Source: Kribbella monticola (GTDB taxonomy: Bacteria > Actinomycetota > Actinomycetes > Propionibacteriales > Kribbellaceae). From it: 64,000 bases of DNA. Where the stretch lies: assembly GCF_003261635.1 (NCBI RefSeq), contig NZ_QFXK01000018.1, positions 101,249 through 165,248 of the forward strand, written 5' to 3'. Under the pieces are notes generated by a model that worked only from the letters and a program-made list of their open reading frames with translations, did no database searches and was not told the origin of the DNA. The position numbers and the translations under genes were made by a program. This document shows positions 34,370-42,515 of the stretch, piece after piece (position 1 is the stretch's first letter; each line of letters begins with the position of its first letter).

Positions 34370-35715
34370 TCTGGTCGGGCGTGAGTGGGCTCGGGTGAGC
34401 GGCGTACCGATCGAAGTACTCCGAGCACACTGAGGGTTCCGATGGCCCCGGCTCCGCAGATCACTGTGTAGGCGGGGGTTATCTCGGCGACGGCGCCGCC
34501 GGTCGCCATGCCGAAGCCTTGGAGAGTCATGATTCCGGCGCCCAGCAGCGACATCGCCTGACCTCGCTGCTGCTCGGGCACCGCTTGGACGAACCACCGG
34601 TCCATGCCGAGGGTGTAGGCGGCACACAGCCCGGTGGTGAACATCAACGCGATCGCCAGCGGCAAGGCGGGATGGGTGACGAACGCGATCATCGGCAGGA
34701 GGGACAGGGCGGCGAGCGGAAAGACGATGCGGTCCCGGGTCGCGGGTGTGAGGAGTGTGCCGGCCAGGATTTCGCTGATCACGTTGCCGGCCGGCATGGC
34801 CGCGAGGAACGCGCCGAATCCGGCCGAATCCGCTCCCAGCCCGGTCGTGTAGGGGGCGGCTGCTCCTTCGGCGACGACGAAGAACATCGGCGGGATCCAC
34901 CACAGCAGCAGCAGTGCACGGATGCGTGGGTCGCGTAGTAGCTGCCCGGTCGAGGTGAGGCTTTGGTACTTCGCCTTAGTCTCCGCCTTGGTCTTCGCCC
35001 TGGTCTTCGCCTTGGTCTTCGCCCTGGTCTTCGCCTTGGTCTTCGTCGTCTTGGTCGTGGTGTTTGCCGCGGCGGCGGCGGGTGTCCGGGCGGGCCGTTC
35101 GCGGGTGCCGAGGCGAAGCAGCAGGGCGGAGCTGAGGAAGGTGGCGACGGCGACGCAGAGGGCTGCGCGGGGTGGTAGCCAAACCAGGGCGAGACCGCCG
35201 AGCCCGTAGCCGACGATCTGGGCGCTCTGCGAAACGATGCGTACCAGCGAGCGGCCGAGTATGTAGAGGTCGTCCGGCAGGATGTCGACGAGGCTGGCCG
35301 CACGAGTGCCGGTGAACAGCGGCGAGATACTCGCGGCGATACACCGCAGTACGAACAGCGCCGCGAGCGGTGCCCGCGGGACGGCCATCGTGGCCATGCA
35401 ACCCGCGCTGAGTAGGTCGCAAGTGACGAGGAGTCTGCGCGGCGGGTGCCGGTCGGCCAGGCCGGACAGCAACACTCCGCTGAGGGAGTAGGGCAAGAAC
35501 CCGAGCGCGAAGATCAGCGCCGTCAGCAGCGCTGAGCCGGTCTCGCGAAAGACCAGTACGGCCAGCGCGACCTCGGCGAAAACCCCGCCCAGGACCGACA
35601 GGACATGGGCGGCAAAAATCGCCCGGTACTCCCGGACGGCGAAGACGGCGCGGTACCCGTTGCCCGCAGCGTCCCGCGTACGACGCCCGCCGCTGCGCGC
35701 TCCGAGCCGGGTCAC
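34357..35715 (-). CDS. MFS transporter with a Lys/Thr/Ala/Arg-repeat cytoplasmic loop
   Basis: This 452-residue major-facilitator protein (MFS_1/enterobactin-exporter-like group) has about 10-12 hydrophobic helices. An A-motif-like loop, SGLADRHPPRRLLV, follows helix 2, and the second half contains MFTTGLCAAYTLGMDRW. Between the two six-helix halves lies a ~35-residue loop made of T-K-A-K/T-R-A-K repeats, strongly basic and presumably cytoplasmic. The start is GTG 35715. Its TGA is inside the ribosome-binding site of the heptapeptide ORF, so export of that peptide or a product derived from it is an attractive inference. A good promoter lies ~130 bp upstream. Confidence 0.85.
   Translation of the reverse strand: MTRLGARSGGRRTRDAAGNGYRAVFAVREYRAIFAAHVLSVLGGVFAEVALAVLVFRETGSALLTALIFALGFLPYSLSGVLLSGLADRHPPRRLLVTCDLLSAGCMATMAVPRAPLAALFVLRCIAASISPLFTGTRAASLVDILPDDLYILGRSLVRIVSQSAQIVGYGLGGLALVWLPPRAALCVAVATFLSSALLLRLGTRERPARTPAAAAANTTTKTTKTKAKTRAKTKAKTRAKTKAETKAKYQSLTSTGQLLRDPRIRALLLLWWIPPMFFVVAEGAAAPYTTGLGADSAGFGAFLAAMPAGNVISEILAGTLLTPATRDRIVFPLAALSLLPMIAFVTHPALPLAIALMFTTGLCAAYTLGMDRWFVQAVPEQQRGQAMSLLGAGIMTLQGFGMATGGAVAEITPAYTVICGAGAIGTLSVLGVLRSVRRSPEPTHARPEERR
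34970..35053 (-). repeat. 12-bp tandem repeats in the MFS gene
   Basis: Units of GGTCTTCGCCCT / GGTCTTCGCCTT (on the + strand) repeat about six to seven times, encoding the alternating Thr-Lys-Ala-Lys and Thr-Arg-Ala-Lys steps of the central loop. The units are nearly identical, suggesting recent slippage. Confidence 0.8.
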
Positions 35716-35844
35716 CCTTCGATCACCTTGCCGGCCAACGGTTCAACGCGCCCCGGCAGGCTCGGCTCGCTCAGCACCCGGCTCCCCAGCCCACCGTCAT
35801 ACCAATCTCCTCGTCGCCGCACTCGATCTCAGACTAATATCCAC

Positions 35845-35873
35845 TTCATATGATATGCAATAGATATTATCAA
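35845..35873 (-). promoter_or_regulatory. Promoter of the MFS-heptapeptide unit
   Basis: On the minus strand TTGATA (35873-35868) and TATGAA (35850-35845) are separated by exactly 17 bp, in the most AT-rich stretch of the neighbourhood. The MFS start codon is ~130 nt downstream. The divergent sigma-factor gene starts on the other side. Confidence 0.55.
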
Positions 35874-35956
35874 TGGGTCATCCGTGCGAACGGTCAGTTC
35901 CCTCCGCGCTCATGGAAAACGCGAGGTGGCACCGGTGTCGGGCTAATGTGTGCGAT

Positions 35957-36940
35957 GTGACCGGGACCGCGGTGGAGGGCGACGAGTTCGTACTGCGCGC
36001 CGATCAGTACCGGCCGGAGTTGCTGGCCTACTGCTATCGGATGCTCGGATCGTTGGCCGATGCCGAGGACGCGGTGCAAGAGACCTACGTGCGCGCCTGG
36101 CGAGCCTTCGACTCGTTCGAAGAACGGGCGTCGTTGCGGACCTGGTTGTACCGGATCGCGACGAACACCTGCTTGAGCGCCTTGAGGCACCACGGCCGGA
36201 GGGTGCTGCCGTCCGGGTTGGGTGCTCCGAGTCAGGACTCGTCCGCGCCGCCGAACTCGGTGGACACGAGTGTGAGGTGGCTGCAGCCGTTTCCCGATGA
36301 CTGGTTGCCGGACTCGAGCGATCCGGCCGCGATCGTCACAGCCAGGGACACCGTGCGGCTCGCGCTCGTCGCCAGTCTGCAGTACCTGCCACCCCGCCAG
36401 CGCGTAGTACTCATCCTTCGCGAGGTGCTCGCCTGGAGTGCCGCTGAGGTTGCCGAGCTGCTCGACATTTCGGTTGCGGCCGTGAAGAGCGCTCTGCAGC
36501 GGGCTCGGGCGCGGCTGGACGATGTGGCGCCGGTCGCGGACCAGGTAGGCGAGCTGACCGAGCCGCAGCAGCGCGAGCTGCTCGACCGCTACGTCGCCGC
36601 GTTCGAGACGGCCGACCCCGCAGCACTCGAACGGCTGCTGCGTGCCGATGCCACGCTCGAGGCTCCGCCGTTGCGGCGTTGGTACTCCGGCATCAGGTAC
36701 TGCATGCCCTACATGGGACAGCACGTGCTGGGTTCGCCCGGGCACTGGCGGATGCTGCCGGCCAGCGCCAACGGCCAGCCCGCCGTCGCCGCCTACTACC
36801 GCGGTGCGGATGGCAGCTATCTGCCCTACGGGATCGTGGTGCTCACGGCAGACGCGGACGGGATCTCACGCATCACCGCGTTCGGCGACGCAGATCTGGT
36901 CACGGCATTCGGCTTCCCGGCGGTCCCGCCAGACGCGTGA
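35957..36940 (+). CDS. ECF sigma factor with SnoaL-like C-terminal domain (copy 2)
   Basis: This protein is 327 residues from GTG 35957; the frame is open to ATGs at 35912 and 35873, but the latter overlaps the MFS promoter. Region 2 (YCYRMLGSLADAEDAVQETY, LRTWLYRIATNTCLSAL), region 4 (LQYLPPRQRVVLILREVL, DISVAAVKSALQRARARL) and a SnoaL-like tail (RELLDRYVAAFETADPAALERLL) are all present. It is clearly a paralogue of the factor at 25026. The downstream DHFR-like gene at 37094 mirrors the other locus in reverse order. No anti-sigma gene is seen. Confidence 0.88.
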   Translation: MTGTAVEGDEFVLRADQYRPELLAYCYRMLGSLADAEDAVQETYVRAWRAFDSFEERASLRTWLYRIATNTCLSALRHHGRRVLPSGLGAPSQDSSAPPNSVDTSVRWLQPFPDDWLPDSSDPAAIVTARDTVRLALVASLQYLPPRQRVVLILREVLAWSAAEVAELLDISVAAVKSALQRARARLDDVAPVADQVGELTEPQQRELLDRYVAAFETADPAALERLLRADATLEAPPLRRWYSGIRYCMPYMGQHVLGSPGHWRMLPASANGQPAVAAYYRGADGSYLPYGIVVLTADADGISRITAFGDADLVTAFGFPAVPPDA

Positions 36941-37093
36941 CCCGTCCCACGGGCCGCTGTCGAGCACGTGCGGGTGGGTTGTCACGAAGGTCGGTCGAGA
37001 ATTTCTGAGCTAGACCGATTCCTTCTGGCGGTGCGGTTCGTCTGTAGTGCGACGTTGCCGAACAGTCGGCAACACCACACACGGAGGTTCGTC

Positions 37094-37669
37094 ATGCGAA
37101 AACTGACCGTTTCGACCCTGGCCTCGCTCGACGGCGTCATCCAGGACCCAGGCGGGTTCGGCGAGACCGACCAGGGCGGTTGGGCAAACCAGTACTTCAC
37201 CGACCAGGCGCAGCAGGAGGCGCTGGACCGCCTGCTGGCCAGCGACTACTTCCTGATGGGACGGACCACCTACGAGCTGATGTACCGGTCCTGGGGCAAC
37301 GTCAAAGGCGGCGGCCCGTACCTCGACCGGACGAACGAGATTCCCAAGCTCGTCGCATCGAGAACCCTGACCGGGTCGCTGCCCTGGAACGCGACGGTGA
37401 TCCAAGGCGACGTGGCCGAGGAGATCGCCAAGCTCAAGCAGCAAACCGGTGGGGACATCGAGGTGTACGGCAGCTCCACGCTGGTGCAGACCCTCATGAA
37501 GCACAACCTGATCGACGAATACCGGGTCGCGGTTCACCCGCTCGTTCTGGGCGGCGGGACGCGGCTGTTCGTCGATGGTGGTGTCCGTACCACGCTCCAG
37601 CTCAGCGAAGCGCGGAAGCTCGAATCCGGCGTGGTCGAGCTGGTCTATCTGCCCGCAGGCAAGGAGTGA
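37094..37669 (+). CDS. RibD/DHFR-like reductase-family protein (copy 2)
   Basis: This 191-residue protein begins at ATG 37094 (CGGAGG 7 nt upstream). It has the family markers KLTVSTLASLDGVIQDPGG, YFLMGRTTYELMYRSW, the GGDIEVYGSSTLVQTL cofactor loop and IDEYRVAVHPLVLGGGTRLF. The group is often annotated as a dihydrofolate-reductase-family protein, but the substrate is unknown. It precedes, by 5 bp, an NAD(P)-binding protein and follows a sigma factor paralogous to that at 25026. Confidence 0.88.
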   Translation: MRKLTVSTLASLDGVIQDPGGFGETDQGGWANQYFTDQAQQEALDRLLASDYFLMGRTTYELMYRSWGNVKGGGPYLDRTNEIPKLVASRTLTGSLPWNATVIQGDVAEEIAKLKQQTGGDIEVYGSSTLVQTLMKHNLIDEYRVAVHPLVLGGGTRLFVDGGVRTTLQLSEARKLESGVVELVYLPAGKE

Positions 37670-37674
37670 ACAGC

Positions 37675-38376
37675 ATGCAGATCGGTGTGATCGGCGCGAC
37701 CGGCAACCTCGGTCGACGCGTGGCCGCAGAGGCAGCGCGGCGCGGACATCACGTCACGGGCTTCACGCGCGACGCGTCACGGCCGCACCCCGAGGTACCG
37801 GTCGCAACCTGGAGGAGCATCGATGTGCTCGACCCGGAGAGCGCAACAGCTGCGATCGGCGGTCTCGACGTACTGGTCAGCGCCTATGGGCCGGGCAACG
37901 CGAGCCAGGACTTCGACGACACCATGCGCCGGTCGATCGAGGACCCGTCGACCTTCGCCCGGGTGGCGGCCACGCTGCTGAAAGCACTCGATGCACATCC
38001 GTCGATCCGGCTCATCGTCATCGGCGGAACCGGCAGCCTGGAGATCAGCCCTGGGGTGGTGATGGCAGACCGGGCCGACCACATGCGTGCTGATCTGGAG
38101 AAGATCGGACTGCCGGGCGACTACATCGTCGCGGTCGAGGGACACCGTGCCGCGCTGAACACCTATCGCCTCTCCAACCGGCTCTGGACCTATCTCAGCC
38201 CGCCGGAGTACGCCTTCCCCGGCGAACGCACGGGCCGCTTCCGCCTCGGTGGCGACCAACTGCTCACCGACTCGGACGGCCAGAGCCGCATCTCGTTCGA
38301 AGACCTCGCAGTCGCGGTCATCGACGAGGCCGAGCTACCGGCTCATACTCAACGGCGATTCACCATCGCCTACTAG
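37675..38376 (+). CDS. NAD(P)-binding protein, YwnB/atypical SDR type
   Basis: This 233-residue Rossmann protein has the N-terminal motif IGVIGATGNLGRRVAAEAARRGHHV, the usual DVLDPESATAAIGGLDVLVSAYGPG strand-turn, and VIGGTGSLEISPG. There is no Tyr-x3-Lys catalytic pair, which places it among the NmrA/YwnB-like redox-sensing or flavin-reductase-like proteins rather than classical dehydrogenases. AAGGAG precedes the ATG, and it is 5 bp after the DHFR-like gene, in one operon. Confidence 0.88.
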   Translation: MQIGVIGATGNLGRRVAAEAARRGHHVTGFTRDASRPHPEVPVATWRSIDVLDPESATAAIGGLDVLVSAYGPGNASQDFDDTMRRSIEDPSTFARVAATLLKALDAHPSIRLIVIGGTGSLEISPGVVMADRADHMRADLEKIGLPGDYIVAVEGHRAALNTYRLSNRLWTYLSPPEYAFPGERTGRFRLGGDQLLTDSDGQSRISFEDLAVAVIDEAELPAHTQRRFTIAY

Positions 38377-38463
38377 CAGTGGCGATCTCAGGAGTCTCCA
38401 GGAAGCCAGGGCGGTTGCAACCTGAGGCGTCGCAGCCTTGTCCGCGGCCCGCGTCGGTAAGAT

Positions 38464-38473
38464 CATACGTATG
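38464..38473. promoter_or_regulatory. GntR operator 1, overlapping the regulator's start codon
   Basis: The perfect palindrome CATACGTATG includes the ATG of the GntR gene itself (38471). Identical or near-identical copies are at 44887, 46777 and 47844. Its position implies direct autorepression. Confidence 0.75.
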
Positions 38474-39253
38474 GCGAAAGACTCGATTCCCGCTGCGCAG
38501 TTGATGCCGCGACGTCTGCCGGTGGGTCGGCTCGGGGTCTCGGTCGTCGCCGAGCTCGTGGATCTGATCGTGACTGGCCGGTTGAAGGAAGGCGATCTGC
38601 TGCCTCCGGAAGGGCCGCTGAGCGAGCACTTCGGGGTGAGCCGGACGGTGTTGCGCGAATCGGTGAAGCGCCTCGAGGAGAAAGGCCTGGTGACCGTCTC
38701 GCAAGGCCGGGGTACGCAGGTTCGGGCGCCGGGGTACTGGAACATGCTGGACCCGGTGGTGTTGTCTGCCCTGATCGACAACGACGAAAGTCTCGGCGTC
38801 CTCGACGAGTTGACGGTCGTGCGCGCAAGCCTTGAGTCGGCCATGGCGGGGGCAGTGGCCGGTTCGCACACCGCCGACGAGCTCAGGCGGCTGGAGAACG
38901 CGTTGACCGCCATGCGGGAAAGCGAGTCGGAGACCGACTCGTTCCGGCAGGCGGATGTGATCTTCCATTACGCGGTGATGGAGATCTCCGGTAACCGGCT
39001 GGCGGAGAACATCGCCAAGCAGATCTACAAGCGCGCCGTGGAGTCCAGCCGCTATCAGGGCATCAACCCGCCCGACGCGGTGGCGCTCACGCTCAAGGAG
39101 CACGAGGCGATCGTCAAGGCCATCGCGCGCAACGACGTCGCCGCCGCCGAGAAGGCGATGCTTGCTCACATCCACGTGGCGTGGGAACGCCGGCGGCCGT
39201 CCGACCACCCTCCCCGCTCGCGCAGCCGCAAGCGGGGTCAGAAGAGGCAGTAG
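38471..39253 (+). CDS. FadR-type GntR regulator of the deoxy-sugar locus
   Basis: This 260-residue regulator has the GntR winged helix (LLPPEGPLSEHFGVSRTVLRESVKRLEEKGLV, ~44-75, then VSQGRGTQVR) and a C-terminal FCD domain whose metal/ligand-site histidines appear in FHYAVMEISGN, LKEHEAIVKAI and AHIHVAW. FCD regulators respond to sugar acids or organic acids. The ATG at 38471 lies inside the palindrome CATACGTATG, and the same site recurs before the catabolic, transport and hydrolase genes. It is therefore the probable repressor of the whole 39-50 kb locus. Its 3' end overlaps the convergent lactonase gene by 16 bp. Confidence 0.92.
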   Translation: MAKDSIPAAQLMPRRLPVGRLGVSVVAELVDLIVTGRLKEGDLLPPEGPLSEHFGVSRTVLRESVKRLEEKGLVTVSQGRGTQVRAPGYWNMLDPVVLSALIDNDESLGVLDELTVVRASLESAMAGAVAGSHTADELRRLENALTAMRESESETDSFRQADVIFHYAVMEISGNRLAENIAKQIYKRAVESSRYQGINPPDAVALTLKEHEAIVKAIARNDVAAAEKAMLAHIHVAWERRRPSDHPPRSRSRKRGQKRQ

Positions 39254-40065
39254 ACCTCGGCGGCATTGTCACCGAACACCCGACGGCGTTCCGCCTCGGA
39301 CAACCCGGTGAACAGGCTGTCCACAGCAGACTTCCACGCGGCCGCTCCCCCGCCGAGTTCGGCCAGCGGCCAATCGGAGCCGTACAGGAGGCGATCGGGT
39401 CCGAACGCTTCGAGGGCGATCGTCACCCGATCGGCCAGGTCCTCGGCCCGCCAGGAGCCCGGAGCCAGGCCGGACACGAGGCCCGAGACCTTCGCGACGA
39501 CGTTCGGGCGACGAGCCAGTTCACGCAAGCACGCTGCCCACTCGCTCGCGTCCTCTGCAGGGCCGGGCGGGCCGCCCAGGTGGTCGAGCACGAAGCGCAT
39601 TCCCTCGTGCCGGCCACTCACGAGCGCCGCCTGCGGAAGTTGCCAATCGCGGACGACGAGGTCGAAACACAGGCCAGCACGATCGAGTGCGTCGAGGCCG
39701 AGAGCAACGTCCTCCCGCAGCAGCCACTCGGGATCCGGGTCGATGTGCACCAGATGGCGCACCCCCACGACGGGAACCGTCGCGTTCCGGCGGATCCGGT
39801 CGAGCTGGGGACCGACCTCCGCGGTGAGGTCGACCCAGCCGACCAGACCCGCGACCACCGACGGGTCCAGCTGGGCGAGCCGGACGCTCTCCGCCAGGCT
39901 GTTGCTCGCCTGGACGACGACCGCGCGATCGAGTCCTGACGCTTCGAGCATGGCACCGAGATCGGCCGCGCCGAAGTCACGGTCGATCGGTGCCATCGTC
40001 TGCGGATCGATCCAGTCCTGCGGGTCCAGAGCGCGATCCCACAGGTGCACATGGGCATCGATCAC
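39238..40065 (-). CDS. Amidohydrolase-family sugar lactonase (L-fuconolactonase-like)
   Basis: This 275-residue COG3618-type amidohydrolase begins VIDAHVHLWD at GTG 40065, overlapping the mutarotase stop (GTGA). The metal-binding HVHLWD motif, FVLDHLGGPP and the C-terminal LLYGSDWPLAELGG with catalytic Asp are present. Relatives hydrolyse L-fucono-, L-rhamnono- or galactono-lactones made by sugar dehydrogenases. Here it would follow the aldo-keto reductase at 46803 and feed the sugar-acid dehydratase at 40397. It is the last gene of the minus-strand unit. Confidence 0.88.
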   Translation of the reverse strand: MIDAHVHLWDRALDPQDWIDPQTMAPIDRDFGAADLGAMLEASGLDRAVVVQASNSLAESVRLAQLDPSVVAGLVGWVDLTAEVGPQLDRIRRNATVPVVGVRHLVHIDPDPEWLLREDVALGLDALDRAGLCFDLVVRDWQLPQAALVSGRHEGMRFVLDHLGGPPGPAEDASEWAACLRELARRPNVVAKVSGLVSGLAPGSWRAEDLADRVTIALEAFGPDRLLYGSDWPLAELGGGAAAWKSAVDSLFTGLSEAERRRVFGDNAAEVYCLF

Positions 40066-40400
40066 CCGAGGTGCCACACTTCGTCGATGGGTTGCCACAG
40101 CGCGCCAGGAGTCCTTTCCTCGGCAATCCTCACCTGGCACGGATCGGTGTGCGTCCACCATTCCTGCGAGACCGGGTCAGCCGCGATCCGGCGCATGTCC
40201 GCGTCGTGGTCCTCGCCGACGTACTCGTAGTACGCGAACAGGATGTCGCCGAAGACGAAGATGCTGTAGTTGCGAATGTTGCATTCGACAAGCTTCTGCT
40301 CGACGCCCGGCCAGACGGCACTGTGCAGCTTCAGGTACTCCTCGCGCTTGTCGGGACGTACTCCGACGACGAAAGCCCGGCGCTCCGGCTCGCGCGTCAC
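40062..40400 (-). CDS. L-rhamnose/L-fucose mutarotase family protein
   Basis: This 112-residue protein of the RhaM (DUF718) family converts alpha and beta anomers of a 6-deoxy-L-sugar. Hallmarks are FVVGVRPDKREEYLKLHSAVWPGV (with the catalytic-region His) and NYSIFVF...FAYYEYVGEDHDADM, ending DEVWHL. The GTG start overlaps the dehydratase stop (GTGA) and its own stop overlaps the lactonase start, so three enzymes are translationally chained. Its presence indicates that the substrate is a 6-deoxyhexose such as L-fucose or L-rhamnose. Confidence 0.93.
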   Translation of the reverse strand: MTREPERRAFVVGVRPDKREEYLKLHSAVWPGVEQKLVECNIRNYSIFVFGDILFAYYEYVGEDHDADMRRIAADPVSQEWWTHTDPCQVRIAEERTPGALWQPIDEVWHLG

Positions 40401-41578
40401 GAGACGGGCCTCAGCGGTACGGCGGGAACGTCGATCACGTCCGGCTCGGCGACCAGCCGCAGCGCAGCCCGCTCCGGCCGGATGTGCGGTCCGGTCGAGG
40501 CGGGAACGACCGCCCCCGAGTCGCCCGGCGCCAGCTGGGACTCGTCCACCACGATGCCGATACCAGGTCGGTCACCCAAGATGATCCCTCCGTCGTCAAA
40601 GGTCTGGTCGACGTCCAGTCCGACCGGGAAATGGAGATCCTGGACCTCGTAGGTCAGCAGGTTCGGTACGGCGGCGGCCGCGTGCGCGACCGGGTTCGCG
40701 TTGTACGCAACGGGACTCACGGGCAGATCGTGACCATGCGCCAGCGTTGCCACCCGGAGGAAGTGGGTGATCCCCCACACGTTGCCCACCTGGACGACAT
40801 CGAGCGCCCTGGCGTCGAGCAGCGGGCGATACTGCTCGAGCCCGGTCAGGTTCTCGCCACTGGCGATCGCCGCCCGGACCTTTCCCCGCAACGCGGCCAT
40901 CCCGGCGGCATCCCACCGGCGCAGCGGCTCCTCCACCCAGGTGAGGTCCAGACGCTCCTCGATGGCGGCCACGTACCGGGCGGCCTGGGCGTGGTTCCAG
41001 CACTCGTTCGCGTCGAACATGAGGGCGGGCCGGCGGGAATTGCGGCTCAGTACGTCGCGCATGATCTCCAGCCGGGGCAGGTCGCGGTCCAGGTCGCGGC
41101 CGCCCTTGAGCTTGCCCGCCTTGAACCCGCGGTCCGCGAACCGGCCGTAGAGTTCGCCGAGCTCCTCGTCGGTCAGGCCGTACTCGAGGCCGGACGCGTA
41201 CCCCGGGACGAAGCGTTCGCGCGCACCGAGGGTCCGCCAGAGCGGCTCGTCGGCCGCCTTGGCCTTGAGATCCCACAAGGCCATGTCGATCGCCCCGATC
41301 GTGCCGAACACCGGACCGGAATGACCGGTCTTGAACACCCAGTCGAGCATCCGGTCGTAGAGGGCGACGGCCGCTCGGGGGTCCTCGCCTTCGACCGCTG
41401 GGAAGACGCGCGCGATGTCGCTGTGCGGGCCGAGGCCGACTCCTTCGATACCGGCATCGGTCTCGATGATGAGGACGGGGACCGGTGTGGTGTTGCCACT
41501 CTGTACGCCGTTGACGTCGCCGGTGACTCTCCCCCAGTCGTGAACGGTGCTCAGGCTGCGATAGCCAGTGATCTTCAT
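40397..41578 (-). CDS. Enolase-superfamily sugar-acid dehydratase
   Basis: This 393-residue protein is of the mandelate racemase/muconate lactonising group. The three Mg ligands are visible: Asp in MFDANECW, Glu in WVEEPLRR and Glu in ASGENLTG. The capping domain and a K-x-K motif (KAGKLKGG) precede them. Such enzymes remove water from aldonates; in this locus the expected reaction is L-fuconate (or a related 6-deoxyaldonate) to its 2-keto-3-deoxy derivative. It is shorter than the characterised L-fuconate dehydratases (~430-440 residues), so the exact substrate is uncertain. Confidence 0.87.
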   Translation of the reverse strand: MKITGYRSLSTVHDWGRVTGDVNGVQSGNTTPVPVLIIETDAGIEGVGLGPHSDIARVFPAVEGEDPRAAVALYDRMLDWVFKTGHSGPVFGTIGAIDMALWDLKAKAADEPLWRTLGARERFVPGYASGLEYGLTDEELGELYGRFADRGFKAGKLKGGRDLDRDLPRLEIMRDVLSRNSRRPALMFDANECWNHAQAARYVAAIEERLDLTWVEEPLRRWDAAGMAALRGKVRAAIASGENLTGLEQYRPLLDARALDVVQVGNVWGITHFLRVATLAHGHDLPVSPVAYNANPVAHAAAAVPNLLTYEVQDLHFPVGLDVDQTFDDGGIILGDRPGIGIVVDESQLAPGDSGAVVPASTGPHIRPERAALRLVAEPDVIDVPAVPLRPVS

Positions 41579-41606
41579 GGGCAGTTCTCCTTGCGAGCCG
41601 GGGCGG

Positions 41607-42515
41607 TCATTCCTTGGTTCCTCCCGCCGTCATTCCATCGACAAGGAACCGTTGAGAGAAGAGGAAGACGATCAGCACCGGCAGGATCGACACGATGGTC
41701 GCCAACGCCAGGGTGGGCAGCTGGACGGAGTCCGATCCTGCCGAGCTGGGATTGAACGCGGGGGTCGCGGCCAGCAGCGAGGTGAGGCCGACCTGGATGG
41801 GATAGCCGTCACTGGAGGGCAGCATCACGAACGGCAGGAAGAAGTTGTTCCAGTTCTGCACGAAGCTGAAGAAGGCGACCAGGGCAACGATCGGCGCGGC
41901 CAGCGGCAGCGCGATCCGGGCGAAGACCTGGAATTCCGTGCAGCCGTCGATCCGGGCCGCCGCCAGCAGATCACGCGGGATGCTCGTCGAGAAGTAGATG
42001 TAGGTGAGGTAGACGCCGAACGGAAAGAACGACATCGGCAGGATCACCGACAGCGGACTTCCGATCAGACCGAAGCTGTTCAGCTCGAGGAAGATCGGCA
42101 GCACCAGCGCGGTGCTGGGAATGAGCATCACGACCAGGGTCAGCACCAGGAGCACCCTGCGGAGCTTGAACTCGGTGAGCGCGAGGGCATATCCCGCGGG
42201 GATGCTGACGAGGAGCGTGATCACCAGCGCGCCCACCGAGTACACGGCGGAGTTGGCGATCCAGGTCGTGACCGCACCGTCCTGGAAGTCGAACAGCTGG
42301 TGGAAGTTGGCCACGAGGTCGTGCCAGGTGCCCACCGAGAACGGGTTCGAGACGGTCAGCGACTTGGCGGACTTCGTGACCGCGAACAGCAGCCAGACGA
42401 TCGGAATCGCGAAGAAGCAGACGAAGAGAAGCGTCACGACGCCCGCGACGGACCGTCCGCTCCATCCTCGGAGGTTCGCGCCGCGGCGTTCGACGGAGAG
42501 TGCCGGCATTCTCAT
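41607..42515 (-). CDS. Sugar ABC transporter permease (MalG-type), deoxy-sugar locus
   Basis: This 302-residue permease starts at ATG 42515, overlapping the stop of the partner permease (ATGA). Six hydrophobic segments, the EAA loop DLLAAARIDGCTEFQVFARI and the ending QRFLVDGMTAGGTKE are typical of MalG proteins. It lies 28 bp upstream of the dehydratase gene, so import and catabolism are probably one transcript, under the operator at 44887. No ATPase is encoded in the locus. Confidence 0.92.
   Translation of the reverse strand: MRMPALSVERRGANLRGWSGRSVAGVVTLLFVCFFAIPIVWLLFAVTKSAKSLTVSNPFSVGTWHDLVANFHQLFDFQDGAVTTWIANSAVYSVGALVITLLVSIPAGYALALTEFKLRRVLLVLTLVVMLIPSTALVLPIFLELNSFGLIGSPLSVILPMSFFPFGVYLTYIYFSTSIPRDLLAAARIDGCTEFQVFARIALPLAAPIVALVAFFSFVQNWNNFFLPFVMLPSSDGYPIQVGLTSLLAATPAFNPSSAGSDSVQLPTLALATIVSILPVLIVFLFSQRFLVDGMTAGGTKE

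Noticed and set aside
39266..41755. 829-residue + strand frame opposite the lactonase, mutarotase and dehydratase genes
   Set aside because: Antisense shadow of three recognised enzymes with chained 4-nt overlaps.
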